Assembly (NCBI GenBank): GCA_965227335.1 | Contig: CBDDFV010000012.1 | Location: forward strand, 434,001-498,000 | Reading direction: 5' to 3' | DNA length: 64,000 bases | DNA from: CBDDFV01 sp965227335 | GTDB lineage: Bacteria; Planctomycetota; Phycisphaerae; Phycisphaerales; SM1A02 | Translations under genes and position numbers: made by a program | Shown here: positions 25,699 through 34,391 of the stretch, piece after piece | Layout of the letters: every line of letters begins with the position of its first letter | Position numbering within the stretch: position 1 is the first letter of the stretch | The notes under the pieces: model-generated | The model's input: only the letters and a program-made list of their open reading frames with translations | Told to the model about the DNA's origin: nothing | Databases searched by the model: none

Positions 25699-26812
25699 GA
25701 CCGTCTTCGACACGAAGATCGAGCACGTCTCGATCCTCAACGAGAAGGGCGAATTCGACGCGAAACTCGGCAAGGGCCTGATCCCGGACGAAGATCTCGT
25801 CAAACTCTACGAACACATGCTCGTCTGTCGCCACCTCGACGAGATCGCGTTCAAACTGCAGCGGTCGGGACGGATGGGGACGTACCCCGAGAACCGCGGG
25901 CAGGAGGCGACGAGTCTCGGCGCGGCGTACGTGCTGCAGAAGAACGACTGGCTCGTCACCTGCTACCGCGAGAACGCCGGCCTCTTCTGGCGCGGGCTGC
26001 CGATCGAGAAGATCCTCCTGCACTGGATGGGCGACGAGCGCGGCAACGCGATTCCGGAAGGACTCAACGTCACGCCGATCGCGATTCCCATCGGGACCCA
26101 GATGCTGCACGCGACCGGGCTCGCATGGGCCGCGAAGTATCGCGGCGAGGACAGCCTGGCCTGCACGTTCTTCGGCGACGGGGCGACGTCGGAAGGCGAC
26201 TTCCACGAAGCCGCGAACTTCGCCGCGAATCTCGACATCCCCGTGATCTTCTTCTGCCAGAACAACGGCTGGGCGATCTCGGTGCCGTCGCACATCCAGT
26301 GCTCCGCCCCGACCGTCGCCCAGCGCGGCCTCGCCTACGGGATGGACTGCGTGCAGGTCGACGGCAACGACATCTTCGCGGTGGTCTACGCGATGAACCA
26401 GGCCGCCGAACGCGCGCGGAAGAACCAGCGTCCGACCTTCATCGAGGCCGTGACCTACCGCCTCGGCGATCACACGACGGCGGACGACGCCCGACGCTAC
26501 CGCGACGAGGCGGAGCTGGAGTCCTGGAAGAAGAAGGACCCGCTGATCCGGATCCGGATGTTCCTCGAGAAGAACAAGCTCTGGGATGACAAGAAGCAGG
26601 ACGCGGCGGAGAAGAAGGCCAGGGAGACGGTCGCCGCGGCGGTGAAGCGGGCGGAGGAGATTGAGGCCCCGTCGACGAACGAGTTCTTCGACGACATGTT
26701 CGCGGAGCTGCCGGCGGACCTGAAGGCCCAGCGCGAGACGATGCGTACGAGCAGTCTGGGGCAGGGCATCGACGGGGAGATCAAGCTCGCCCGGGGCTCC
26801 GCCCAGGGGTGA
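25688..26812 (+). CDS. 2-oxoacid dehydrogenase E1 alpha (branched-chain type)
   Basis: 374 residues. The thiamine diphosphate fold has GDGATSEGDFHEAANF starting at residue 163 and closing at NN 192-193, the classical GDG-x(26-28)-NN motif. YRLGDHTTADDARRYR is the mobile phosphorylation-loop region. E1 alpha/beta decarboxylate 2-oxoacids and acylate the E2 lipoyl group. Fusion by overlap with leucine dehydrogenase points to branched-chain 2-oxoacids rather than pyruvate, although pyruvate dehydrogenase of the alpha2beta2 type cannot be excluded. Confidence 0.88.
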   Translation: MPVKTVFDTKIEHVSILNEKGEFDAKLGKGLIPDEDLVKLYEHMLVCRHLDEIAFKLQRSGRMGTYPENRGQEATSLGAAYVLQKNDWLVTCYRENAGLFWRGLPIEKILLHWMGDERGNAIPEGLNVTPIAIPIGTQMLHATGLAWAAKYRGEDSLACTFFGDGATSEGDFHEAANFAANLDIPVIFFCQNNGWAISVPSHIQCSAPTVAQRGLAYGMDCVQVDGNDIFAVVYAMNQAAERARKNQRPTFIEAVTYRLGDHTTADDARRYRDEAELESWKKKDPLIRIRMFLEKNKLWDDKKQDAAEKKARETVAAAVKRAEEIEAPSTNEFFDDMFAELPADLKAQRETMRTSSLGQGIDGEIKLARGSAQG

Positions 26813-26906
26813 CGTGCGGCGCATCGTGCGTATCGGTCGACGGCGTGCTGACGCTGCGCGTGGCGCCAGGTGACGCGGCGAGCGTGGCGGGAATGATGAA
26901 GACAAC

Positions 26907-26924
26907 CCCCGGGCAAGCCCGGGG
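26907..26924. repeat. REP-like hairpin between E1 alpha and E1 beta
   Basis: CCCCGGGC-AA-GCCCGGGG, flanked by GACAAC on one side and CTAACG on the other. It is placed inside the operon gap of 138 bases. Confidence 0.6.
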
Positions 26925-26950
26925 CTAACGAATCGGTAAGTGATCAAGCA

Positions 26951-27925
26951 ATGGCAAATCTCACTCTCGTCCAGGCCATCAACCTCGCCCTCATCCAGGA
27001 AATGGAGAAGGACGATCGCGTCATCCTGCTCGGCGAGGACGTCGGGCCGAACGGCGGCGTGTTCCGCGTCACCGAAGGACTGCACCAGCGGTTCGGCGGC
27101 GAGCGCGTGGTCGATACGCCGCTGGCCGAATCGGGGATCATCGGAACGTCGGTCGGTCTCGCCATGGCGGGGCTGCGGCCGATCCCCGAGATCCAGTTCG
27201 AAGGGTTCCTCGGGCCGGCGTTCGATCAGATCACGACCCATGCCGCGCGATTCCGCACGCGGACGCGCGGCGCCCTGACGTGTCCCCTGGTGATCCGCGT
27301 GCCGGTCGGCGGCGGCATTCACGCCCCGGAGCTCCATTCCGACAGTCCCGAGTCGATCTACGCCCACACCCCGGGCCTCAAGGTCGTGATGCCGGCCTCG
27401 CCGTACGACGCCAAGGGCCTGCTCATCAGTGCGATTCGCGATCCGGACCCGGTGATCTTCTTCGAACCGAAGCGGATTTATCGTGCGTTCCGCGAAGAGG
27501 TGCCGGAGGACGAGTACACGGTCCCGATCGGCAAGGCCCGCGTGGTGACCGAGGGCGAGGCGATGACCATGATCTCGTGGGGCGCTTCGGTGGTGCAGTG
27601 CATGAACGCGATCGAAGCCGCCGGCGACGACACGTCGATCGAGCTGATCGATCTGCGCACGATTGATCCGCTGGACATCGAGACGATCGTCAACTCGGTC
27701 AGCAAGACCGGGCGCGCCGTGATCGTCCACGAAGCGCCGAAGACGTGCGGTCTCGGGGCGGAGATCGCCTCGCTGATCATGGAGCACTGCTTCCTGCATC
27801 TCGAAGCGCCGGTGCAGCGGGTGACGGGCTTCGACACGATCATGCCGTACTACAAGCTGGAGCTGGAGTACCTGCCCGACGCCGAGCGGATCGGCAAGGC
27901 GATCGCAGAGACGATGGCGTACTGA
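26951..27925 (+). CDS. 2-oxoacid dehydrogenase E1 beta
   Basis: 324 residues. Transketolase central and C-terminal domains are recognisable: VILLGEDVGPNGGVFRVTEGL (25-45), the TPP-contacting DTPLAESGIIGTSVGLAMAGLRPI, IPEIQFEGFLGPAFDQI, RVPVGGGIHAPELHSDSPES, and GKARVVTEGEAMTMISWG, IDLRTIDPLD, VIVHEAPKTCGLGAEIAS. It forms the alpha2beta2 E1 with the preceding gene. Length is that of BkdA2/PdhB-type subunits. Confidence 0.9.
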   Translation: MANLTLVQAINLALIQEMEKDDRVILLGEDVGPNGGVFRVTEGLHQRFGGERVVDTPLAESGIIGTSVGLAMAGLRPIPEIQFEGFLGPAFDQITTHAARFRTRTRGALTCPLVIRVPVGGGIHAPELHSDSPESIYAHTPGLKVVMPASPYDAKGLLISAIRDPDPVIFFEPKRIYRAFREEVPEDEYTVPIGKARVVTEGEAMTMISWGASVVQCMNAIEAAGDDTSIELIDLRTIDPLDIETIVNSVSKTGRAVIVHEAPKTCGLGAEIASLIMEHCFLHLEAPVQRVTGFDTIMPYYKLELEYLPDAERIGKAIAETMAY

Positions 27926-27940
27926 ATACACAATCGTTAG

Positions 27941-27960
27941 CCCCGGGCGCCGCCCCGGGG
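27941..27960. repeat. REP-like hairpin after E1 beta
   Basis: CCCCGGGC and GCCCCGGGG pair with one bulged C. It is preceded by TTAG (reverse-strand CTAA), matching the CTAACG flank of the copies at 26907 and 28000. Confidence 0.5.
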
Positions 27961-27999
27961 GTGATGCACAAGAAGCCGACCGATGTGCGGTTGGCCAAC

Positions 28000-28018
28000 C
28001 CCAGGGCCGAGCCCTGGG
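28000..28018. repeat. REP-like hairpin before E2
   Basis: CCCAGGGC-CGA-GCCCTGGG is followed by CTAACG. The stem sequence differs from the neighbouring copies but pairing is kept in both arms. Confidence 0.6.
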
Positions 28019-28036
28019 CTAACGAAGGCGGAATCA

Positions 28037-29386
28037 ATGGCGACGAAGCAACCAGACGACCGTTCGCATTTCATCCTCCCCGACCTCGGCGAAGGCGTGC
28101 ACGAGGCCGAACTCATCAAGTGGCGAGTGAAGCCCGGTGAGACGGTCGAGGAGCATCAGACCCTCGCGGAGATGGAGACCGACAAGGCGCTGGTCGAAGT
28201 GCCGAGTCCGTGGGCGGGCGTCGTCTCCGAACTGTGCGGCGAGGAAGGGCAGATCATCAACGTGGGCGACGTGCTGGTCCGTTATGACGCGGGCGGCGGA
28301 AAGAGCAGCGCGGCGAAGCCGGCGAAGGCGGCGGAAGCGGCCGTCGAAGCCGAGCCGGACGCGCCGGAGAGCAACGAGGACGCGGGCACGGTCGTGGGAT
28401 CGGTCGGCGGCGCGTTGTCGATCCCCGGACGGTTCGCCGCGCGTCGGGACGACGCCGCCAATGGCGCGACCCCGACCGGACGCGCGCTGGCGACGCCCGC
28501 CGTGCGTCGGATCGCTCGCGACCTCGGCGTCGACATCCATCGCGTGCCCGGCACGGGGCGGGGCGGACGGGTGACGGCGTCCGATGTGCAGGCGTTCGTC
28601 GATGACGGCGGCGCGACGACCGCGCCGAGCCGGACCGCGCCGGCGGCCGGGGGCGGATTCTCCAGCCGCGACGCCGCCCCGGTGGCGATCGCGCCCGACG
28701 GCGTGGCGGAACGCATCCCCTTCCGCGGCGTGCGCCGCAAGATCGCCCAGGCCCTCCACCGCTCCATGTCGACCGCCGTCCACTTCACCGTGGTCGATGA
28801 AGTCGACGTCACGGAGCTGGATCGCAAACGCAAGGAATATGCGGCGGTGCTCGGGCACAAGCTCAGCTTCCTCCCCTTCATCATGTCGGCGGTCTGCCAC
28901 GGCCTGCGGAAGCACCCGGCGCTCAACGCGATCGTCGACGACGATCGCGAGGAGATCCTGCTCAAGAACGTGATCAATCTCGGCTGCGCCGTCGACACCG
29001 AGCACGGGCTCATGGTCCCCGTGATCCCGACCGCGGATACGCTGAGCCTGACCGGCCTCAACGACTCGGTCAAGACCCTCGCCGACGCCTGCCGCAACCG
29101 GACGATCGACCGCGAACAGCTCACCGGCGGCACCTTCACGATCTCCAACGTCGGCAGCTACGGCGGGATGTTCGCCACGCCGGTGATCAACTATCCCGAG
29201 GTCGCGATTCTCGCGGCGGGGCGGGTGTTCGAGTCGGTGATGACCCGGGACGGCATGTTCTACGCCGGCAAGGTCCTCCCGCTCAGCCTCAGCTGCGATC
29301 ACCGGGTGGTGGACGGGGCGGAAGGGACCCGCTTCCTGAACACCGTGCGGTCGCTTCTGGAAAATCCGGGCGAACTCGTCCGCTGA
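28037..29386 (+). CDS. Dihydrolipoamide acyltransferase E2
   Basis: 449 residues. One lipoyl domain (1-80) carries the lipoylated Lys50 in EMETDKALVEV. After an Ala/Pro/Glu linker, the peripheral-subunit-binding domain (about 151-187) reads TPAVRRIARDLGVDIHRVPGTG. The catalytic domain (about 225-449) contains FTVVDEVDVTELDRKRKEY and the active-site SLSCDHRVVDG with His422 and Asp426. It transfers the acyl group from E1 to CoA. No E3 gene is present in the window. The start is the ATG at 28037 after AAGGCGGA. Confidence 0.9.
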   Translation: MATKQPDDRSHFILPDLGEGVHEAELIKWRVKPGETVEEHQTLAEMETDKALVEVPSPWAGVVSELCGEEGQIINVGDVLVRYDAGGGKSSAAKPAKAAEAAVEAEPDAPESNEDAGTVVGSVGGALSIPGRFAARRDDAANGATPTGRALATPAVRRIARDLGVDIHRVPGTGRGGRVTASDVQAFVDDGGATTAPSRTAPAAGGGFSSRDAAPVAIAPDGVAERIPFRGVRRKIAQALHRSMSTAVHFTVVDEVDVTELDRKRKEYAAVLGHKLSFLPFIMSAVCHGLRKHPALNAIVDDDREEILLKNVINLGCAVDTEHGLMVPVIPTADTLSLTGLNDSVKTLADACRNRTIDREQLTGGTFTISNVGSYGGMFATPVINYPEVAILAAGRVFESVMTRDGMFYAGKVLPLSLSCDHRVVDGAEGTRFLNTVRSLLENPGELVR

Positions 29387-29546
29387 GATGAACGTCTTGT
29401 AACCGAGGACGCCTGACGCAATCACCGCCCCCCCGGCCGCCAGCCGCAGGGTCGGGTGAAGGGGGTCCGGACAACAACCGATGACTGATCCGGTCGCGGA
29501 TCGCGACCGAGTCCGACCGTCCGAGAATCCCTGAGGGGCCTTTGAG

Positions 29547-30938
29547 ATGACCGCCATTCCCGCCGGCGCCGACATGAACACCACCACCGACTCCATTCTC
29601 GGCGCCGAGGCGCCCGCCGCCGCCCGCCAACTGCTCGAGCGTCTGGACCAGACGACCGCCGTCATCGGCATTCTCGGGCTCGGCTACGTCGGGCTTCCGC
29701 TCGCTCGCGCCGTACACAAGGAGGGGTACCCCGTCATCGGCTTCGACGTCGACCAGAAGAAGGTCGACATGCTGAACCGGGGCGAGACGTACCTTCATCA
29801 CCTCGGCGACGATCTCGCGACCGAACTCGCCGCGTCGGAACGGTTCACGCCGACCGCCGATCCCGCCGAACTCGCGAAGGCGGACGTGATCCTGCTCTGC
29901 GTGCCCACGCCGCTCGGCCAGCACAACGAACCCGACCTCAGCTTCGTGCTCAACTCGACGCGGCTCGCCGCCCTCGGCCTTCGCCCGGGTCAGCTGATCG
30001 TGCTCGAATCGACGACCTACCCCGGCACGACGCGCGACGACATGCTGCCGATCCTCGAGGCGGGCGGTCTGACGTGCGGCGAGGACTTCTTCGTGGCGTA
30101 CTCGCCGGAACGCGAAGACCCCGGCCGCGCAGGCTTCACGACGAGTTCGATTCCGAAACTCGTCGGCGGACTCGATCCCGTCAGCGGCGCGCTCGCCCAT
30201 CGCTTCTACGCCCGCGTCATCGACGCCGTTCATCCGGTCTCTTCCGCGGAAGTCGCCGAGGCCGCGAAGCTGCTCGAGAACATCTACCGCGCCGTGAACA
30301 TCGCGCTCGTCAACGAAATGAAGACGACGCTCGACCACATGGGCATCGACATCTGGGAGGTCGTCGACGCGGCGTCAACCAAGCCGTTCGGCTTCCAGGC
30401 GTTCTACCCGGGCCCCGGACTCGGCGGCCACTGCATCCCGATCGACCCCTTCTACCTCACGTGGAAGGCGAAGGCGATCGGACGCACCACGAGGTTCATC
30501 GAACTCGCGGGCGAGATCAACTCGCAGATGCCCGAGTACGTCATTCACCGGCTCATGCTGGCGCTCAACGATCGCGAACGCTCGTTGCGCGGGGCCAAGG
30601 TGCTTGTCTGCGGCCTCGCCTACAAGCCCAACGTCGACGACGTTCGTGAAAGCCCCGCCGCGGAGATCATCGACCTGCTCCATGAAGCCGGCGCCGTCGT
30701 CTCCTACCACGATCCCCATGTGCCCACCTTCCCGCACATGCGGAAGTACGACATCCACATGGACTCCTCCGAACTCACGCCGGACACCGTGAGCGCGGCG
30801 GACTGCGTCCTGATCGTCACCGACCATGACATCGTCGACTACACGATGATCGGCGAACACGCCCGACTCGTCGTCGACACCCGCAACGCCATGGCCCGCC
30901 ACGCACCCGACTGCACGGCCCCCGTCGTCAAGGCGTAG
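29547..30938 (+). CDS. Nucleotide-sugar dehydrogenase (UDP-GlcNAc/UDP-ManNAc 6-dehydrogenase type)
   Basis: 463 residues. NAD-binding GLGYVGLPLA begins at residue 44. The catalytic Cys296 is in GPGLGGHCIPIDPFYL, and ENIYRAVNIALVNEM and VLVCGLAYKPNVDDVRESPA follow as in the UDP-glucose/GDP-mannose dehydrogenase family. The closest branch by motif is WbpA/TviB-type enzymes that oxidise UDP-GlcNAc or UDP-ManNAc to uronic acids for surface polysaccharide. The start is the ATG at 29547 with GAGGGGCC upstream. A C14 tract and repeats lie just downstream. Confidence 0.85.
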   Translation: MTAIPAGADMNTTTDSILGAEAPAAARQLLERLDQTTAVIGILGLGYVGLPLARAVHKEGYPVIGFDVDQKKVDMLNRGETYLHHLGDDLATELAASERFTPTADPAELAKADVILLCVPTPLGQHNEPDLSFVLNSTRLAALGLRPGQLIVLESTTYPGTTRDDMLPILEAGGLTCGEDFFVAYSPEREDPGRAGFTTSSIPKLVGGLDPVSGALAHRFYARVIDAVHPVSSAEVAEAAKLLENIYRAVNIALVNEMKTTLDHMGIDIWEVVDAASTKPFGFQAFYPGPGLGGHCIPIDPFYLTWKAKAIGRTTRFIELAGEINSQMPEYVIHRLMLALNDRERSLRGAKVLVCGLAYKPNVDDVRESPAAEIIDLLHEAGAVVSYHDPHVPTFPHMRKYDIHMDSSELTPDTVSAADCVLIVTDHDIVDYTMIGEHARLVVDTRNAMARHAPDCTAPVVKA

Positions 30939-30954
30939 GCCCACTGCAAATATA

Positions 30955-30968
30955 CCCCCCCCCCCCCC
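30955..30968 (+). repeat. Homopolymer of 14 C
   Basis: Fourteen consecutive C residues lie 17 bases past the dehydrogenase stop. Outside a gene, it is not a coding switch; length may vary by slippage or sequencing error. Confidence 0.6.
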
Positions 30969-30970
30969 AG

Positions 30971-30989
30971 CCCCCCGCTCCGCGGGGGG
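30971..30989. repeat. REP-like hairpin next to the C tract
   Basis: CCCCCCGC-TCC-GCGGGGGG, perfect 8-bp stem, reverse orientation of the GGA family. Confidence 0.6.
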
Positions 30990-31054
30990 TTGTCCTGCGC
31001 CCACCCCGCACGCCAATCCCGACCGCATTGCCACTCGCCAACACCCCACTCGAA

Positions 31055-31225
31055 GCGTCGACCGTCCCGGGTCGTCGTGGGCTGACCCCCCTGCGGAGCG
31101 TTGACCGCCTCGGATCGTCGTGGGTTGACCCGCCCGCGGAGCGTTGACGGTCCCGGGTCGTCGTGGGGTTGACGCCCTGCGGAGCGTCGACGGTCCCGGG
31201 GCGTCGTGGGTTGACCCCCCGCGGA
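31055..31225 (+). repeat. Tandem array of four 42-43-bp units
   Basis: Units start at 31055, 31098, 31141 and 31184 (lengths 43, 43, 43, 42). Each begins GCGTYGACNG, continues with a GTCCCGGGTCGTCGTGGG-like core and ends with a half-arm CCCTGCGGA. The last unit runs directly into a complete REP-like hairpin. The surrounding gap 30939-31252 holds no gene. Confidence 0.8.
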
Positions 31226-31233
31226 GCGGGGGG
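31215..31233. repeat. REP-like hairpin closing the tandem array
   Basis: CCCCCCGC-GGA-GCGGGGGG followed by CT. It lies 19 bases from the stop of the opposing 1010-residue protein gene and could also act as its terminator. Confidence 0.65.
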
Positions 31234-31252
31234 CTGGGGGTGGGGATTGCTC

Positions 31253-34200
31253 TTACTCGCATCCGCCCCAGGCGCCGAGGAGCATCGCGAGGTCCGCCGC
31301 GCCGACGACGCCGTCGCCATCGAGGTCGGCGGGGCTGCCGGGGTTGGGTCCCCACGCGCCGAGGATCGTCGCCAGATCGGCCGGACCGACCTCGCCCGAG
31401 CCGTCAAGATCGCCGTCGCACGACGGCCCGGTGAACGTGACCACGACGCGGTCGGCCTCGTACGCCACATCGACCGCGCCGCTCGACATGATGGCGTCAA
31501 ACGTACCGCTGATCGTCGCGGCGGTGAGGATCTCGAACGAATCGCCCGGCATGGGCTCGTAGTCGTCGATCAGGATGAGTTCGAGCGTCCCGCCGAGCGT
31601 CGCCGCGCCGGTGACCGACAGGGCGTCGGCGGTGGAGGGCCCCGCGAGTTCAATCCGGAGTCCGCCGTTCGCCGACTGCGTGTACTCGCCCAGCACCTGG
31701 AGCGAACCCACCGGACCGGCGCCGGGGATGAGCTCGAAGCCGGCCGGATAGCCCGGTTCGACGCGTCCGGACGTGTTGTTCAGCTGGGGCGTCTCGACCA
31801 CGCCGAGGTCGCCGTTCAGCACGCCGCCGTCGAGAAGATCGAGCGCGACGTCCGCCTGGATCACGCCCGTGTTGAAGACGGTGATTTCGCCGCGATTGGT
31901 GATCCGGTTGGCGATCAGGCGGGCCGGACCAGACCCGGGGCCGAGGATCGACTCGCCGTCGCGGAAGATGCCTGAGTCTTCGATGACCAGGTCCCCGCCG
32001 GCGTCGTTGCCGCGCAGATCCGCCCGCGCGGCGTTGATGAGATCCACATCGCCCGAGAGCTTCTCCAGTTGCTCGAGCGGACTCTCCAGTGTCAGCTCCG
32101 GCGCGTCGACCACGTACTTCGCCGGCGACTCGATCGCACGGATGACGAACAGCTCTTCGCCCACGATCGTGATCGTGCCGCCGAAGCGAGCCCGCCATTC
32201 GCCGCCGCTCAGGGTCTGGGTGGCGGGATCGAACTGGACCACGCCGTTCGTGAACGTGATGTCAGCGGCCTCGGCCTCGACCACGCCGGTGTTGTCGAAG
32301 TTGACGTCCACGAGGACGCTGGTCTGCAATCCGAGGGCGGAGAACGTTCCCGCGTTGTCAAAGGGAAACGTCGCGGTTTCCACCAGGTACTCGATGATCA
32401 CGTTCCCGACGTTCGTCCACGCTCCGGTGTTGGTAACGCCGGGCGCTTCGAGCCGGATCGTTCCGTCCTCCAATCGCACGGCGGCCAGCGGCGCGTTGAC
32501 GAAGCGGAAGATGGTCGGCGCGGCGCCGTCGCCGGGCTTGATGTCGACCGCGCCGAAGTTGTCGAGACCGCCGACGCCGATCGTTCCGCCCTGCAGTTCG
32601 TACGCGCCGAGATTCGTCACGCATTCGTTCGCGCCAAGCGTGCTCGCGCCCTGCTGAATGAAGGCGCCCTGGCCATCCAGGTCGAGCACGCCCCCGTCGA
32701 GTCCGGCCGATCCGCTGAGCACCACATCCGCGCGGGCCGCCGTCGCGCCGTGCACGAGGTCGCCGTCGAGCGTGTAGTCCGCGCCGGCGATCTCGAGCAC
32801 CGGACCATCGATCTCGGAAATGCGCTGGATGGTGACCACGTCTTCGAGCCGGTGCTCCGCTCCGAATCCTGTCGGCGTCAGGATCACGCCGCGATCTCCG
32901 ACGGCCTCGATCGTCACGTCGCGGAGGATCGTGGTGTTGGTCGTCGTGAGCGTCGTCGCCGCGTCGATCGAGACCGACCCGCCGGTGAACTCGGCGGGTA
33001 CGTTGAAGACGGCGTCGTCGAGCCCGAGCAAAAGGCCGTCCGAGACGAACCGCGTCGTGGCGACCACGTCGGGCGGGGCGTTCAGATTACTCGCGGCGTT
33101 CCAGATGGCGTTCTCAGCGTTCTCGATCCGACCGTTCAGATCAAGCACGATCGGATGGTCGTGAACCACACTCCCCTCATTGATCAGCGTTCCCCCCGAA
33201 ACGACCCGATCGCCGCCGGCGCCTGGCGTCGTGACCAGAGCGGCGGTGGATTCGTTGACGAGCCCGCTTTCCATGATGAAGCCCTGCTCCCAGTGCAGTC
33301 GCCCCATGTTCCTGACCTGCCCGAGCGTCCCGATCTGACCCGCGCCGGCCAGCACCACCGGCAGGTCCGTCGCCGCGTTCAGTACGCCGCCGGAGAGGAT
33401 CCCCGTGGCCGGACCGGACCCGGTGATGACTACCCGCGATCCGGGCGCGTTCGTCGTCGTCGTCAACGTTCCGCCCAGCGTCACGACGTTTCGGAACGTC
33501 ACGGCGCCTGTCGCCTCATCGCCGTCCACCATCACGTTGTCTACACTCACGCCGTCCGCAAACTCGACGGTGGCGGCCGCCGCGAGGTCGACGTCCAGCG
33601 TCGACCATGACTGCGGCGCCAGATCAAACTTCAGCCCCCCGCTCTGGTTGATGATGTTCAGCGTGCTCGTGACAATCGGAACCTCGATCTCGGACAGCCC
33701 GCCGCCCGAGAACTTCCGGATCACGCCGCCGCTCGGGAACGAGACGAACGACGACCCGTCAAGCCGATCGATGTCGCCGTCGCCGATCATCACGATGTTG
33801 TCGTTCCCGTTTCCGTTGATCGTCAACGCGCTGCCGTCGTTCAGCGCGACGCCGCCGTTCCCGTTCAACGTCAGGAGATTCGCCGTCGCGTTCGTGTCGT
33901 TCAGCGTGAAGCCGGAGTTCACCGTGAAGCCCGTCGCCGACAACGTCCCGCCGTTGAAGGTGCCGAACGACATGATCACCGGACCCTGCACGTCGAGCGT
34001 CAGGCCGTTGTGCTCGATGATCCCGAGGATGTTGAGCGAGTCGATCTCGATCGGGATGTCCAGCGACACCGTCGTCCCCGGAATCACCACGTCGAACGTC
34101 ATCCCTTCGTTCCCGTTGTTCGGGAACGTCGACACCGCGGGCTCGTTCATCCAGCGACTCACGTTCGACCACTCGGTCGGCGCGCCGACCTGACGGGTGC

Positions 34201-34285
34201 TCAGGACGTCGCCCGCGGGCGCCGCGGGCGCGGCGGACAGGAACACAGACACGGCGATCGCGGCGTCGATGCGGAAACAGCGCAT
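31253..34285 (-). CDS. Large secreted beta-helix-like protein with dockerin-like tail
   Basis: 1010 residues from the ATG at 34285, with GAGGAG upstream. A signal peptide ends near SAAPAAPAGD (about 25). The body is Asn/Thr/Val-rich with irregular 20-25-residue repeats (GTLSATGFTVNSGFTLNDT, GGTLINEGSVVHDHPIVLDL, TLIRLE- and GxxVNxGxL-like turns), typical of autotransporter/pectate-lyase-like parallel beta-helices. GGLRIELAGPSTADALSVTGAATLGGTLEL near 880-910 is an autotransporter-repeat type segment. The last 60 residues are a GC-type dockerin-like pair (CDGDLDGSGEVGPADLATIL, DLDGDGVVGAADLAMLLGAWGGC). It is probably a surface or extracellular structural protein. Confidence 0.75.
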   Translation of the reverse strand: MRCFRIDAAIAVSVFLSAAPAAPAGDVLSTRQVGAPTEWSNVSRWMNEPAVSTFPNNGNEGMTFDVVIPGTTVSLDIPIEIDSLNILGIIEHNGLTLDVQGPVIMSFGTFNGGTLSATGFTVNSGFTLNDTNATANLLTLNGNGGVALNDGSALTINGNGNDNIVMIGDGDIDRLDGSSFVSFPSGGVIRKFSGGGLSEIEVPIVTSTLNIINQSGGLKFDLAPQSWSTLDVDLAAAATVEFADGVSVDNVMVDGDEATGAVTFRNVVTLGGTLTTTTNAPGSRVVITGSGPATGILSGGVLNAATDLPVVLAGAGQIGTLGQVRNMGRLHWEQGFIMESGLVNESTAALVTTPGAGGDRVVSGGTLINEGSVVHDHPIVLDLNGRIENAENAIWNAASNLNAPPDVVATTRFVSDGLLLGLDDAVFNVPAEFTGGSVSIDAATTLTTTNTTILRDVTIEAVGDRGVILTPTGFGAEHRLEDVVTIQRISEIDGPVLEIAGADYTLDGDLVHGATAARADVVLSGSAGLDGGVLDLDGQGAFIQQGASTLGANECVTNLGAYELQGGTIGVGGLDNFGAVDIKPGDGAAPTIFRFVNAPLAAVRLEDGTIRLEAPGVTNTGAWTNVGNVIIEYLVETATFPFDNAGTFSALGLQTSVLVDVNFDNTGVVEAEAADITFTNGVVQFDPATQTLSGGEWRARFGGTITIVGEELFVIRAIESPAKYVVDAPELTLESPLEQLEKLSGDVDLINAARADLRGNDAGGDLVIEDSGIFRDGESILGPGSGPARLIANRITNRGEITVFNTGVIQADVALDLLDGGVLNGDLGVVETPQLNNTSGRVEPGYPAGFELIPGAGPVGSLQVLGEYTQSANGGLRIELAGPSTADALSVTGAATLGGTLELILIDDYEPMPGDSFEILTAATISGTFDAIMSSGAVDVAYEADRVVVTFTGPSCDGDLDGSGEVGPADLATILGAWGPNPGSPADLDGDGVVGAADLAMLLGAWGGCE

Positions 34286-34359
34286 GGATCGGACTCCTCG
34301 GCGGAAGAAAATGACGGTGGGGATGATCGGGAGTACGACGCCCGGCGCCGGCCGGATCT

Positions 34360-34391
34360 CGTCGGGTCAGGAAAATGTCCGACGCCCGACG
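34360..34391 (-). terminator. Weak hairpin after MATE gene
   Basis: CGTCGGG (34360-34366) pairs with CCCGACG (34385-34391) directly after the MATE stop codon. No T tract follows; low confidence. Confidence 0.3.

Noticed and set aside
31055..31233. CRISPR-like array
   Set aside because: Units are directly contiguous at 42-43 bp with no unique spacers, and no cas genes are present.
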